Positions 25,980 through 34,333 of a stretch of 64,000 bases of DNA are shown here, one piece after another. The stretch comes from SZUA-430 sp040080835. Its GTDB lineage: Bacteria; Pseudomonadota; Alphaproteobacteria; Micropepsales; Micropepsaceae. Made by a program: the position numbers and the translations under genes. The DNA is taken from assembly GCA_040080835.1 (NCBI GenBank), contig JBEBHP010000007.1:147158-211157 (forward strand), in the 5' to 3' direction. Below the pieces are notes generated by a model. The model saw nothing but the letters and a program-made list of their open reading frames with translations, made no database searches and had not been told where the DNA came from. Each line of letters begins with the position of its first letter. Position 1 is the stretch's first letter.

Positions 25980-27619
25980 GCACGCGAACGTTTCGGTGTG
26001 CGATCTACACCCGCAAGTCCACCGAAGAAGGACTGGAGAAGGAGTTCAATTCACTAGATGCCCAGCGCGACGCCTGCGCCGCCTATGTCAAAAGCCAGGT
26101 GGGTGAAGGATGGAAGATCTTGCCCCAGCTTTATGATGACGGCGGCTTTACGGGTGCCAACATCGAACGCCCTGCCCTCCAGCGACTGCTGGCCGACGTG
26201 GACCGGGGTCTCGTCGACATCGTGGTTGTTTACAAGATTGACCGTCTGACGAGGTCGCTCGCCGACTTTGCCAAGATCGTTGAGCGCTTTGATGCGCGAA
26301 GCGTCTCGTTCGTCTCCATCACCCAGTCCTTCAATACGACGACGTCCATGGGGCGGTTGACCCTGAACGTGCTGCTGTCCTTCGCCCAGTTTGAGCGTGA
26401 GGTCACCGCCGAGCGCATCCGGGACAAGATTGCAGCCTCACGGGCAAAGGGCATGTGGATGGGTGGCGGCATCCCGCTGGGCTACGATGCGCAGAACCGC
26501 AAGCTCATCATCAATCCGGCTGGCGCGGACACAGTCCGGATGATCTACCGGCGCTTTCTGGAGCTTGGATCCGTTGCAGGCCTGCGGGACGAACTGAACT
26601 ACAAGGGGATCACGACCAAGCACCGCGTCTCATCGAAGGGCAAGGTCTCCGGAGGTGGTCGCTGGTATGTCGGTCCGCTGCAACACATCCTGCGCAACCG
26701 GGTCTATGTCGGTGATGCAACGCACAAGGACAAGATCTATCCCGGTGAGCACCAGCCCATTCTTCCGCGGGATTTGTTCGATAGAGTACAGAAGATACTC
26801 GACAACAACAAAAACACCTGGACCCGCAAGCGCGGAATAGAGGCGTCAGGGCTCCTGACCGGATTGATCAGGGATGATCGCGACAACGCCATGACACCGC
26901 AGTGGTCGTTGAGTAGCCAGGGGCGTCGACATCAATACTACGTCAGCCAGGCGCTCATGCAGCGACGCCGCAACGAGGCGGGCTCATTGCCTCGAGTCCC
27001 GGCCACTTCGATCGATGCGCTCGTATCAGCGTGCGGGAATACGCTGTTCGATTTTGGGAGTGAGACTTCGAACTCGCGCGACGAACTGCGCCGCTTGGTG
27101 AAGCGAGTGATCGTTTCCGACCAACGCGTACGAATTGAGTTCGCAGTCCCGACCGCAACACCATCGCTGGCCGCACGCGTGAAGACCTTGGTCGACAAGC
27201 ACCCCGGAGCTCGAATCGAACACGTCGACGGTGTGCTCGCCGTGAAACTGCCTCACCGCTTTCGGCGGTATGGCAAATTGAAGGAACTCGAACTTTGGAC
27301 CAAGGACGACTGGTCCGTTGCTGCACCACGACACGATCAGAGGTTGGTGAAAGCACTCGTTCGGGCGCACGGCTTGTTGGAGAAAGTCGTCGCGGGAGAA
27401 GTCTCCACACTGGAAGACCTGGCCGCGACAGTAAATACAAACCGGAACGACGCACGCGCCCTGCTGCGTCTCGCACTCCTGGCACCTGACATTCAGCGGG
27501 CCATCTTGTCCGGCCATCAGCCACAAGGCCTAAGCTTCAAGGCGCTCACGGCACTCGACCTCCCTGCCTCATGGGCGGGCCAAAGACAGCGCTTGGGTCT
27601 GGCTAACCTCGCCAAATAG
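25976..27619 (+). CDS. Large serine recombinase
   Basis: 547 residues from the ATG at 25976. The resolvase domain (residues ~1-155) carries the catalytic serine 15 in YTRKSTEEG, plus the conserved DGGFTGANIERP, YKIDRLTRSLADF and LLSFAQFEREVTAERIRDK. The Recombinase domain covers roughly residues 160-270. The following zinc-ribbon region (LLTGLIRDDRDNAMTP, then GRRHQYYVSQAL) has no cysteine pairs, so it is unlikely to bind zinc in the normal way. The C-terminal third has a further HTH-like stretch (LEDLAATVNTNRNDARALLRL). Such enzymes integrate or excise mobile DNA, but no other mobile genes are seen here. Confidence 0.92.
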   Translation: MSTRTFRCAIYTRKSTEEGLEKEFNSLDAQRDACAAYVKSQVGEGWKILPQLYDDGGFTGANIERPALQRLLADVDRGLVDIVVVYKIDRLTRSLADFAKIVERFDARSVSFVSITQSFNTTTSMGRLTLNVLLSFAQFEREVTAERIRDKIAASRAKGMWMGGGIPLGYDAQNRKLIINPAGADTVRMIYRRFLELGSVAGLRDELNYKGITTKHRVSSKGKVSGGGRWYVGPLQHILRNRVYVGDATHKDKIYPGEHQPILPRDLFDRVQKILDNNKNTWTRKRGIEASGLLTGLIRDDRDNAMTPQWSLSSQGRRHQYYVSQALMQRRRNEAGSLPRVPATSIDALVSACGNTLFDFGSETSNSRDELRRLVKRVIVSDQRVRIEFAVPTATPSLAARVKTLVDKHPGARIEHVDGVLAVKLPHRFRRYGKLKELELWTKDDWSVAAPRHDQRLVKALVRAHGLLEKVVAGEVSTLEDLAATVNTNRNDARALLRLALLAPDIQRAILSGHQPQGLSFKALTALDLPASWAGQRQRLGLANLAK

Positions 27620-27672
27620 CACCAATCCGCCCAACGAAAGTGCACGTCCATCGCATCGCGCCAGAGCAGGCG

Positions 27673-27697
27673 GCCCGTTTTGGCCTCAAAACCGGGC
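27673..27697. terminator. Hairpin after the recombinase gene
   Basis: GCCCGTTTTG and CAAAACCGGGC form a ten-pair stem with one bulged C and a GCCT loop, 53 bp past the recombinase stop. No T-run follows, so terminator function is tentative. Confidence 0.45.
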
Positions 27698-27798
27698 TTG
27701 AGACGGCGCACGCCCGTGCAGAATGACGCCCGGAAAGGCGCAGAGGGCCGGGAGTTTCTGGCGGAGACGGGAGCTGCAGCAACACTCGAACGTCTGGC

Positions 27799-27873
27799 TG
27801 GCTGGGGTACTAGGATTCGAACCTAGGAATGGCGGAATCAAAATCCGCTGCCTTACCACTTGGCTATACCCCA
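27799..27873 (-). tRNA. tRNA-Gln (anticodon TTG)
   Basis: 75 nt on the minus strand including an encoded CCA. The acceptor TGGGGTA pairs with TACCCCA, discriminator G. The anticodon arm GCGGA-TTTTGAT-TCCGC gives TTG, reading CAA glutamine codons. The T arm CCTAG-GTTCGAA-CTAGG-type sequence and D arm AGCCAAGTGGTAAGGC are regular. It ends 180 bp from the recombinase gene, which makes it a possible integration landmark. Confidence 0.95.
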
Positions 27874-28013
27874 AAAGGCCGGAATCGCGCGGGGATCAAG
27901 CCCCTCAGGCGCGAGGCGGCGGACCATAATGGCCCCGTCGCCCCAAGGCAATGGCCCGTGTGACCGCCCTCCCGGGATCAGCCAAACGTCTCACACTGTG
28001 CGAAATCCCCGTC

Positions 28014-29189
28014 CTAGTGCGGCGGCAGTGGCACCCCACCCAGCAATTTGGGCGGCACGGGAATCGTCGCAATGCGGTCCATCTGCAAACCGCCGATATA
28101 AAGCAGGCCGTCCTTTTCGTTCACGCTCGTCACGGTATGAATTTTCAGGCCACCGGGGTCCTGCAGGGTCGCCACGACCACACCCTGCGTATTGATCGCA
28201 ACGATGCAGCCATATTTGTCCGGTGCAGCGGCGGCCATCAGACCCAGCATCTGAAGCCGATAGGCAACCTTTCGGAAAAACGGACTGCCCATGCTGCTTT
28301 CAAGGGCCTTCGACCTTGGCCCCGCAAGCGCAACCCAGAAAATGTCCCGCCCGTTGAACGAGAGGTTGTCGGGGTAACCCGGCAGATTCTCGATGAACGT
28401 ATCCTTCTGGCCAGCCTTGCTGCCCTTGAGCCAGTAGCGCGTGATGCGGCTGGCGGCAGTCTCGTTCACCAGCACATACTCTTCGTCTGGTCCCAGCGCG
28501 ACGCCATTGGCAAAAGCAAGCCCGCTCACCTTTTCCTCGACGCGGCCCGAAGCCGGACTGAAGGCAAACAGGCGCCCGGTTGCCTGACCTTCAAAAAAAT
28601 CGAGGCTGTATTCATCGATGCCAAACCGCTTCGAGGCATCAGTGAAATAGATGGTGCCATCCTTTGCGATGTCGAGGTCATCGACAAAGCGCATCGGAAT
28701 ACCCTGATAGTCGCTCTTCACCGGAACAATGCGGCCCTGTGGCGTTATCGCAAGCAGGCCTTTGCGCGCATCAGCAACAACCAGATTGTTGTAGGGATCA
28801 AACTGCACGCCCAGAGGGCGCCCGCCCGTGGTCGCAAAAAGCTCGCCGGCAGTGACTGTGGTCACTGGCGCCGGCGCCCCGGGAATGGGCGAGGGAAGTG
28901 GAGCCGGTCCAGTGGCGCTCTGGCCATCGATCCGTACACGGACAATACGCCCGTCCTCAAGCCCGGTATAGGCATAGCCGTCCTTGATGGCCACGTCTTC
29001 AGGTCCAGGCCCCAGGGGACCGGCCAGCCATTGTACCCGTCGCAGCAGGTCGTTCTGGGCATAGGCACCGGTAAAGCCCGGGTTCGGACCCACGGTCACG
29101 GCCACCGGCTCGATCCGGATGGGCCAGAGCAGCAGATACGCTGCGGCAAGTGCGAGCAAAAAGACGACGCCGAACAACACATAGCGCAT
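28014..29189 (-). CDS. SMP-30/strictosidine-synthase-like beta-propeller, membrane-anchored
   Basis: 391 residues from the ATG at 29189, with AAGGGG nine bases upstream. Residues 2-22 form one membrane helix (YVLFGVVFLLALAAAYLLLW); the rest faces the periplasm. The six-bladed propeller pattern is seen in PLGVQFDPYNNLVVADARKG, DGTIYFTDASKRF and LAFANGVALGPDEEYVLVNE, as in strictosidine-synthase-like and SMP-30 lactonase proteins. A lactonase or arylesterase activity is possible. The upstream 168 bp of the same frame were excluded. Confidence 0.85.
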   Translation of the reverse strand: MRYVLFGVVFLLALAAAYLLLWPIRIEPVAVTVGPNPGFTGAYAQNDLLRRVQWLAGPLGPGPEDVAIKDGYAYTGLEDGRIVRVRIDGQSATGPAPLPSPIPGAPAPVTTVTAGELFATTGGRPLGVQFDPYNNLVVADARKGLLAITPQGRIVPVKSDYQGIPMRFVDDLDIAKDGTIYFTDASKRFGIDEYSLDFFEGQATGRLFAFSPASGRVEEKVSGLAFANGVALGPDEEYVLVNETAASRITRYWLKGSKAGQKDTFIENLPGYPDNLSFNGRDIFWVALAGPRSKALESSMGSPFFRKVAYRLQMLGLMAAAAPDKYGCIVAINTQGVVVATLQDPGGLKIHTVTSVNEKDGLLYIGGLQMDRIATIPVPPKLLGGVPLPPH

Positions 29190-29364
29190 GACGGTCCCCT
29201 TCTTTTGGTAACTTCCGCCCAAAAAAGCAGAATTATATGGCTCGGGGCATTTTGCCTGCCTTGCCCCCCACCTGACCAGACTGTATAAGACCGCCCTCCC
29301 GAGCAAAGGTGGCGCGTTGCTGCCGATGGATGCGACATTTCGCGTCCGTACAAGCACTGGTATT

Positions 29365-29441
29365 CGGAGTGTAGCTCAGCCTGGTAGAGCACTGCTTTCG
29401 GGAGGCAGGGGCCGGAGGTTCAAATCCTCTCACTCCGACCA
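29365..29441 (+). tRNA. tRNA-Pro (anticodon CGG)
   Basis: 77 nt with encoded CCA. CGGAGTG pairs with CACTCCG, discriminator A. The anticodon arm CTGCT-TTCGGGA-GGCAG places CGG at 34-36, reading CCG. The T arm GGAGG-TTCAAAT-CCTCT is regular. It lies between a divergent membrane propeller gene and a lipoprotein gene. Confidence 0.95.
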
Positions 29442-29486
29442 CCAGTTCAGCCAACAGCCCCTCACATCTCATTCAGGAGTTCGCCC

Positions 29487-30071
29487 ATGAGACTTCAACA
29501 TTTTGCCGCGGTCCTGTTGATCGCCGGTACTTCAACCTTTCTCGCATCCTGCGGTGGTACGGAATCGACCGCTTCCGACGAAACCGCCATCAGGGACACC
29601 AACAAGAAGTGGATGGAACTGATCGTCAAGAAAGACGCCAAGGCGATCGCGGAGTCCATTTACGCCGAAAACGGCGAGATGCTGCCGCCAAACATGCCCA
29701 AGGCCGTCGGCCGCGCAGCTGTCGAACAGGGCTGGAATGCTTTCATCAATATCCCTGGCATGCAGCTCACGTTTGAAACGCAAGCGCTGACATTCGCAAA
29801 ATCGGGCGAGCTCGCGGTCGAGACCGGCACCTACAAATTCGTGGCAGGCGAAGGCGCCGCCCAGACAACCGAACTCGGCAAGTCAGTCGTGACCTGGATC
29901 AAGAAAGACGGCAAGTGGCAGGTCCTGACGGACATGTTCTCAAGTGATGCGCCTGCCGCAGTGCCAGCCGCCACGCCAGCCGAAGCCCCGGCTCCGGCAG
30001 AAGGCACGCCAGCCCCGGCAACCGAAGGTGCCGCCACTCCCGCAACGCCGACCGCACCGCCGGCTCACTGA
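29487..30071 (+). CDS. SnoaL/DUF4440-like lipoprotein
   Basis: 194 residues. The signal peptide ends in the lipobox FLASC, so Cys22 should be lipidated. Residues ~30-145 make one NTF2-like domain (TNKKWMELIVKKDAKAIAES, GRAAVEQGWNAFI, VTWIKKDGKWQVLTDMFSSD), close to the SgcJ/DUF4440 type. The last ~45 residues are a low-complexity Ala-Pro-Thr-Glu tail, likely an envelope spacer. Function unknown. Confidence 0.82.
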   Translation: MRLQHFAAVLLIAGTSTFLASCGGTESTASDETAIRDTNKKWMELIVKKDAKAIAESIYAENGEMLPPNMPKAVGRAAVEQGWNAFINIPGMQLTFETQALTFAKSGELAVETGTYKFVAGEGAAQTTELGKSVVTWIKKDGKWQVLTDMFSSDAPAAVPAATPAEAPAPAEGTPAPATEGAATPATPTAPPAH

Positions 30072-30086
30072 TATTTGTGAAACCAG

Positions 30087-30113
30087 ATCCGCGCGGCAAC
30101 TTGTGTCGCGCGG
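30087..30113. terminator. Hairpin between convergent genes
   Basis: CCGCGCG and CGCGCGG (30089-30095 and 30107-30113) form a GC-rich stem, extended by GA/TC pairs around one mismatch. It fills the 43-bp gap between the lipoprotein gene and the convergent secreted-protein gene. No U-tract. Confidence 0.45.
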
Positions 30114-30114
30114 G

Positions 30115-31377
30115 TCACTCCAGTTCGGCCACCGACAGAACAGGCCTGATCTGCCAGTCATAGGTTGGCCGCGTTTCGCCCGATCCGAAAGTGACACCTG
30201 AAGCGCTCACCCAGAAATCCTGCGTGACCCGCGCGTGATCATAATTCAGGGACACCACGTCGCAGTCCGACACGGGCTTGACTTCGCCTGCATCGCTGAC
30301 GCCGTTCTGGTTGAGGTCACGCCAGAGGCTTAGCCCGGCAAGCTCCGCCCCGGCAATCCGGCCATCGCCATTGTCGTCCAGTGAACCAAGCGCCATGTAC
30401 CCGTTGTCCCACGACGACACCCAGGTCACCGACCCGAACAGCTGGAAGCCGCTCGTGATCTTCTGCTTCCCTTTCGGATCCCAAACCAGCCAGGCAGCCT
30501 CGGGCTTCAGCCAGCCCGCCTTGAGCTTCAGCCCTTGGCCCGAATAGTCGAACGAAACCTGGGACTGCAGGTCGACGAGGTCGCGAAAAGATGCCTGTGC
30601 CGTCAGCGGCACCACGATCGGCGTGATGTACATCGCAGGCGGAGCCGCATCCAGCCGAGCCTTCAGTTTTACTGCAAGCCTGCGGTCAAACCACGAGGTC
30701 GCCACCTTCGACAGATGTTCCTGCGCTTCACTCAGGACCACATGCATTTCCCACTCCGACGGCACCTGCCCCGAGATTGAGGGCGACGGCAGCAGCCTCA
30801 ACCCCTCGCGGGCGACGAAGCGCAACTCCTGCAGTGCCGAGGCCGGCCGCAGCGCCCGATCGTAACCAAAGGCAAGCGCCACGCGCGTGCGCAGGTTCTT
30901 GGGTTCGAGACGGCGGGCACGCTGATAGGCTGAAATCGCGGCCCACAGGTGCTCATTTGCTGGCGGCGGCGCATCATCGACCAATCCGGGAGCTTCGCGT
31001 CGCGGACCGAGCGAGTAAGTGCGCACTTCGCACATCTCTCCGAGCTTTGGAATGGGGAAATTCTCGCGAGTACCATGTCCCTGCACCATGGCATCGAGCC
31101 TGGCACACTCATCTACCGTCCCCTCGGCGATGCTGTCGGGCCTTTCCCGATAGACCGGCAACGCTGCCGCCTGACGCAGATAGGCAAGCAGATGAAGCCG
31201 CCCGATGGCCCTCCACTTCTGGGCTTCGGGAAGCTTCTGGGCATTGCGCTCAAGGTTCTCGAGCAGCCTGTCGACAGGCACCTCGTCAACGCGGTCGGCT
31301 GGTACCATCGCAAACATGCCAAACGCCGGCGGGACCAGCAAAAGCAAACCAGCTATCGCGACAGGCAAACGCTTCAT
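30115..31377 (-). CDS. Secreted protein with EF-hand-like calcium loop, function unknown
   Basis: 420 residues from the ATG at 31377 with a Sec signal peptide (MKRLPVAIAGLLLLVPPAFG). The middle region has helical repeats (LRTRVALAFGYDRALRPASA) reminiscent of TPR-like packing. Near residues 333-360 the loops DDNGDGRIAGAE and DLNQNGVSDAGE match EF-hand/dockerin-type calcium-binding patterns. I do not recognise the protein as a whole. It is convergent with the lipoprotein gene and followed upstream by HU on the same strand. Confidence 0.7.
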   Translation of the reverse strand: MKRLPVAIAGLLLLVPPAFGMFAMVPADRVDEVPVDRLLENLERNAQKLPEAQKWRAIGRLHLLAYLRQAAALPVYRERPDSIAEGTVDECARLDAMVQGHGTRENFPIPKLGEMCEVRTYSLGPRREAPGLVDDAPPPANEHLWAAISAYQRARRLEPKNLRTRVALAFGYDRALRPASALQELRFVAREGLRLLPSPSISGQVPSEWEMHVVLSEAQEHLSKVATSWFDRRLAVKLKARLDAAPPAMYITPIVVPLTAQASFRDLVDLQSQVSFDYSGQGLKLKAGWLKPEAAWLVWDPKGKQKITSGFQLFGSVTWVSSWDNGYMALGSLDDNGDGRIAGAELAGLSLWRDLNQNGVSDAGEVKPVSDCDVVSLNYDHARVTQDFWVSASGVTFGSGETRPTYDWQIRPVLSVAELE

Positions 31378-31444
31378 GATCGACTCCGTACCAGAAAACA
31401 GGACTGGCATCATATCGCGTCATGGCACCGGCAAACAGGCAAAC

Positions 31445-31472
31445 AAAAAGCCCGGGCTGTGACGCCCGGGCT
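31445..31472 (-). terminator. Intrinsic terminator of the HU gene
   Basis: On the minus strand AGCCCGGGC and GCCCGGGCT form a nine-pair stem with a short loop, followed by TTTTTGTTTG. It begins 26 bp after the HU stop codon. Confidence 0.85.
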
Positions 31473-31497
31473 CGAACTCAACGCAACTGTACTGGAC

Positions 31498-31785
31498 TTA
31501 AACGATACCGGCCGCGACCTTCAGGGTCTTGGCTGGGCGGAAGCGCAGCTTCTTCGAAGCCTTGATCTTGATGGCTTCACCGGTCCGCGGATTGCGGCCC
31601 ATGCGTGCCGGACGCTTCGCAACGGTGAATACGCCGAAGTTTCCGATCGGGAGCTTGCCGCCACCCTTCAGCCCCTTGAGGCTGGCTTCGATCGTGCCGA
31701 ACACAAGTTCGATCACGCGCTTGGCTTCTGCCTTCGGCAGGTCGCCCTTTTTGGCTACGGCAAGAATGAAGTCTGATTTGCTCAT
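31498..31785 (-). CDS. hupB: HU-family DNA-binding protein
   Basis: 95 residues covering the complete histone-like fold: N-terminal helices MSKSDFILAVAKKGDLPKAEA, then the beta-arm region with LPIGNFGVFTVAKRPARMGRNP, TGEAIKIKA and the C-terminal KLRFRPAKTLKVA. The GRNPxTG signature is intact. HU dimers bend and compact DNA. Monocistronic, with its own terminator. The gene symbol is by family; HU and IHF subunits cannot be separated with certainty, but the arm tip favours HU. Confidence 0.9.
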   Translation of the reverse strand: MSKSDFILAVAKKGDLPKAEAKRVIELVFGTIEASLKGLKGGGKLPIGNFGVFTVAKRPARMGRNPRTGEAIKIKASKKLRFRPAKTLKVAAGIV

Positions 31786-32066
31786 GTTTGTTTTGCCCTA
31801 AAGACTGTCTGGGATGATTTGATTTAGCAGACAGGTCTTAATCAATCTACAAAATTGCATGAGTTTCACTACCTTTTTTGCAAGCACCCCACAGGAAACT
31901 CGCTATTTCTGTAGCTTTTCTGGGGGTGAGCACAGAAAAAACCGCATGCACTCTTGCGTTTTTGCAATTGAGCTCCTTGGAAAACGCAAGATTCTGATTC
32001 GATGCTGCATTTTTCGCGGGGGCCTGCTCTAAGCATGCTTTCTCACTTCGCGACTCAACAGAGCAC
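31786..32066. other. AT-richer intergenic region between divergent HU and FAH genes
   Basis: 281 bp clearly lower in GC than the flanks, with A/T runs such as CTACCTTTTTTGC and AGAAAAAACC. It must hold the HU promoter (minus) and the FAH promoter (plus). No gene or tRNA is visible. Two related words, TTGCAATTG and TTGCATGAG, are present but no clear operator. Confidence 0.55.
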
Positions 32067-32942
32067 ATGAAACTCGTCACTTTTGTAGAGAACCATCGCC
32101 GCCGCACGGGCCTCGTCGAGGGCGAATATGTCCTCGACCTTGCAGCTGCCGCTCCCCATCTGCCTCATTCGATGCTGGCCTTTTTGCGGTTGGGTGACTC
32201 CGCGATGGAGGAAGCCCGCAAGTGCCTGGCAGGCAGGAAACACTGGCTGGACCTCACACAAGTGAAACTCGAGGCCCCCGTGCCGCGCCCGGGAAAAGTG
32301 CTGGCGATCGGCCTGAACTACGCCGACCACGTCAAGGAGGGTGGCCGCCCGCTGCCCGAGCATCAGATCTGGTTTGCCAAGCAGGCGACGTGCATCGTGG
32401 GTCCCAATGACGCAATCGAGATCCCTGCCGTGTCGGACAAAGTCGACTACGAAGCCGAACTCTGCGTTGTCATCGGCAAGCGTTGCCGCAACGTGCCGCG
32501 CAACCGCGCCCTGGAAGTCATCGCTGGCTACATGTGCGGAAACGATGTCAGCGTGCGTGACTGGCAAGCCCGCACCCCAACCATGATGATGGGAAAGGGT
32601 TTTGACACCCACGGACCAACGGGCCCCTGGATCGTCACCAGGGACGAGATCCCTGATCCCCAGGCGCTGAATATCCGATGCATTGTAAACGGTCAGGAAA
32701 TGCAAAATGCATCCACCGGCGACATGATCTTTGACATCAGCCGGCAGATCGAGCACCTGACCGCAGCGTTCACGCTGGAACCTGGCGACATTATATTTAC
32801 GGGCACGCCGTCAGGCGTCGGCAATTATCGCAACCCGCCCGTCCGCCTCAAGGCTGGTGACAAGGTCACCGTCGAAGTTGAAAAGATCGGCACACTGACC
32901 AACGACTGCATCCCGGGCCGCACCGAAACTTTCATCGCATGA
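32067..32942 (+). CDS. Fumarylacetoacetate hydrolase-family protein
   Basis: 291 residues: an N-terminal ~70-residue lid followed by the FAH core. Metal ligands are in DKVDYEAELCVVIGKRC; other hallmarks are GKVLAIGLNYADH, GYMCGNDVSVRDWQ, KGFDTHGPTGPWIVT and IIFTGTPSGVG. This matches the FAHD/ureidoglycolate-lyase-like or acylpyruvase branch. It overlaps the following MFS gene by 4 bp (ATGA), which suggests uptake and breakdown of the same compound. It is separate from the aromatic operon further left. Confidence 0.87.
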   Translation: MKLVTFVENHRRRTGLVEGEYVLDLAAAAPHLPHSMLAFLRLGDSAMEEARKCLAGRKHWLDLTQVKLEAPVPRPGKVLAIGLNYADHVKEGGRPLPEHQIWFAKQATCIVGPNDAIEIPAVSDKVDYEAELCVVIGKRCRNVPRNRALEVIAGYMCGNDVSVRDWQARTPTMMMGKGFDTHGPTGPWIVTRDEIPDPQALNIRCIVNGQEMQNASTGDMIFDISRQIEHLTAAFTLEPGDIIFTGTPSGVGNYRNPPVRLKAGDKVTVEVEKIGTLTNDCIPGRTETFIA

Positions 32943-34333
32943 CAGGCACTCGACCCGTCGGCGTCATGAAAGAATCGGAAAACGGTTGGCTCGGAAAAGC
33001 GGGCTGGGTTCTCTACCAGCTCGCGGCCAGTCCCTACTTCGTCATCATCAACATTTTCGTTTTCGCGTCTTACTTCCAGAGGCAGGTGATCGGTGACAGC
33101 GTCGAGGGCCAGGTCATCTGGGGCTATACCCAGGCCATCGCGGGCGCATTCATCGCACTCGGGGCTCCCGTTCTCGGAGCGCTCGCAGATGCCTACGGTC
33201 CACGCAAACCCGGCCTCATCATTTGCTCCATGGCAGCCATTCCGGCGATGCTGGCCCTGTGGTTCGTGACACCGGGCCAGGTTTATTTGGGTGCGATCGC
33301 GATCATCATCGCTGCCGTGACCATGGAATACGCCGCCGTCTACCACAATGCGATGCTTCCAAGCGTTGCCCGGGAAAACAACATCGGCTTCATGAGCGGC
33401 CTGGCCTACAGCTTCGACTATATCGGCAGCGTCTCGCTGTTTCTGGTCTGGCTCGTTCTGCCATCGCTGGGCATTCTTGCGCTTTTTGAAGGCCCCTTCG
33501 CGCACGAACGCCTCTCGGGTCCCCTGTCGGTACTCTGGCTCGTGGTCTTTTCGATTCCGTTCATGCTCTTCACCCATGACCGGGCGGCCGGAACACTTTC
33601 GGTGACACAGGCCATCACGAAAGGCCTTGGCAAGCTGAGGCAGACGATCTCTGAAGTCGTTCACTACCGCAACGTTGCGACTTACCTGGTAGTTCGCGCC
33701 ATCTATGCGGACGGCATGTCTGCCGTGTTCAATTTCCTGGCAGGCTATCTGAGTGGCATCTTTGGCTGGTCCACGGCAAAGATTGGAATTTTTGCGCTTG
33801 TCGTGCTCACGGTCCCGATCTTCACCTCAATCATCGGTGGCTGGATCGACGACACGATCGGCACGAAACGCACCATACAGATCGGGCTGCTGGTTTTTAC
33901 GCTCGCAATCCTGGGCTCGATCAGCACTACGCCGAATGAGTACCTGTTTGTATTTCCTGTGACCGATGCGTTGCGCAACCATCAGCTTCCCGTCATTGGC
34001 GGGTTCTTGAGCATGCTGGGTTTCACCCAGTTTCCGGAGCAGTTGAGCTTGTCCTTCTCCCTGATTGGCGGAGCCGTAGTCGGGCCCGTACTTGCATCAG
34101 GCCGCACGATGGTCGCTCGCATTTCACCACGCGAAATGATGTCCGAGGTATATGGTCTGTTCACGCTGACGGGAAAGGCAACCGCGTTCCTGGCGCCGTT
34201 CTTCGTGGCTCTGGTTACGTCGGCAACGCACAGCCAGCGTGCCGGTTTCGCGGTTATACTTGTTTTTCTGGTTGCAGGGCTGGTTGGACTTTTTTGGGTC
34301 CGGGAAGAGCGCGCCGAACTTGCTCAACGATAG
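32939..34333 (+). CDS. MFS transporter of the UMF1 (Atg22-like) type
   Basis: 464 residues with about twelve membrane segments. The N-terminus KAGWVLYQLAASPYFVIINIFVFASYF and the ADAYGPRKPGL loop fit the UMF1/Atg22-like permease family, whose substrates in bacteria are mostly unknown. The ATG overlaps the FAH stop. The last 80 bp overlap, on the opposite strand, the 3' end of the histidine kinase gene. Confidence 0.85.
   Translation: MTGTRPVGVMKESENGWLGKAGWVLYQLAASPYFVIINIFVFASYFQRQVIGDSVEGQVIWGYTQAIAGAFIALGAPVLGALADAYGPRKPGLIICSMAAIPAMLALWFVTPGQVYLGAIAIIIAAVTMEYAAVYHNAMLPSVARENNIGFMSGLAYSFDYIGSVSLFLVWLVLPSLGILALFEGPFAHERLSGPLSVLWLVVFSIPFMLFTHDRAAGTLSVTQAITKGLGKLRQTISEVVHYRNVATYLVVRAIYADGMSAVFNFLAGYLSGIFGWSTAKIGIFALVVLTVPIFTSIIGGWIDDTIGTKRTIQIGLLVFTLAILGSISTTPNEYLFVFPVTDALRNHQLPVIGGFLSMLGFTQFPEQLSLSFSLIGGAVVGPVLASGRTMVARISPREMMSEVYGLFTLTGKATAFLAPFFVALVTSATHSQRAGFAVILVFLVAGLVGLFWVREERAELAQR

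Noticed and set aside
27799..27873. tRNA-Gln as the recombinase attachment site
   Set aside because: No second copy of the tRNA 3' end is found on the other side of the trio, so a tRNA-borne att site cannot be supported from this window; serine recombinases also often use other sites.
27951..29288. Plus-strand frame opposite the SMP-30-like gene
   Set aside because: It ignores the signal anchor and propeller motifs of the minus-strand gene and shows no domain.
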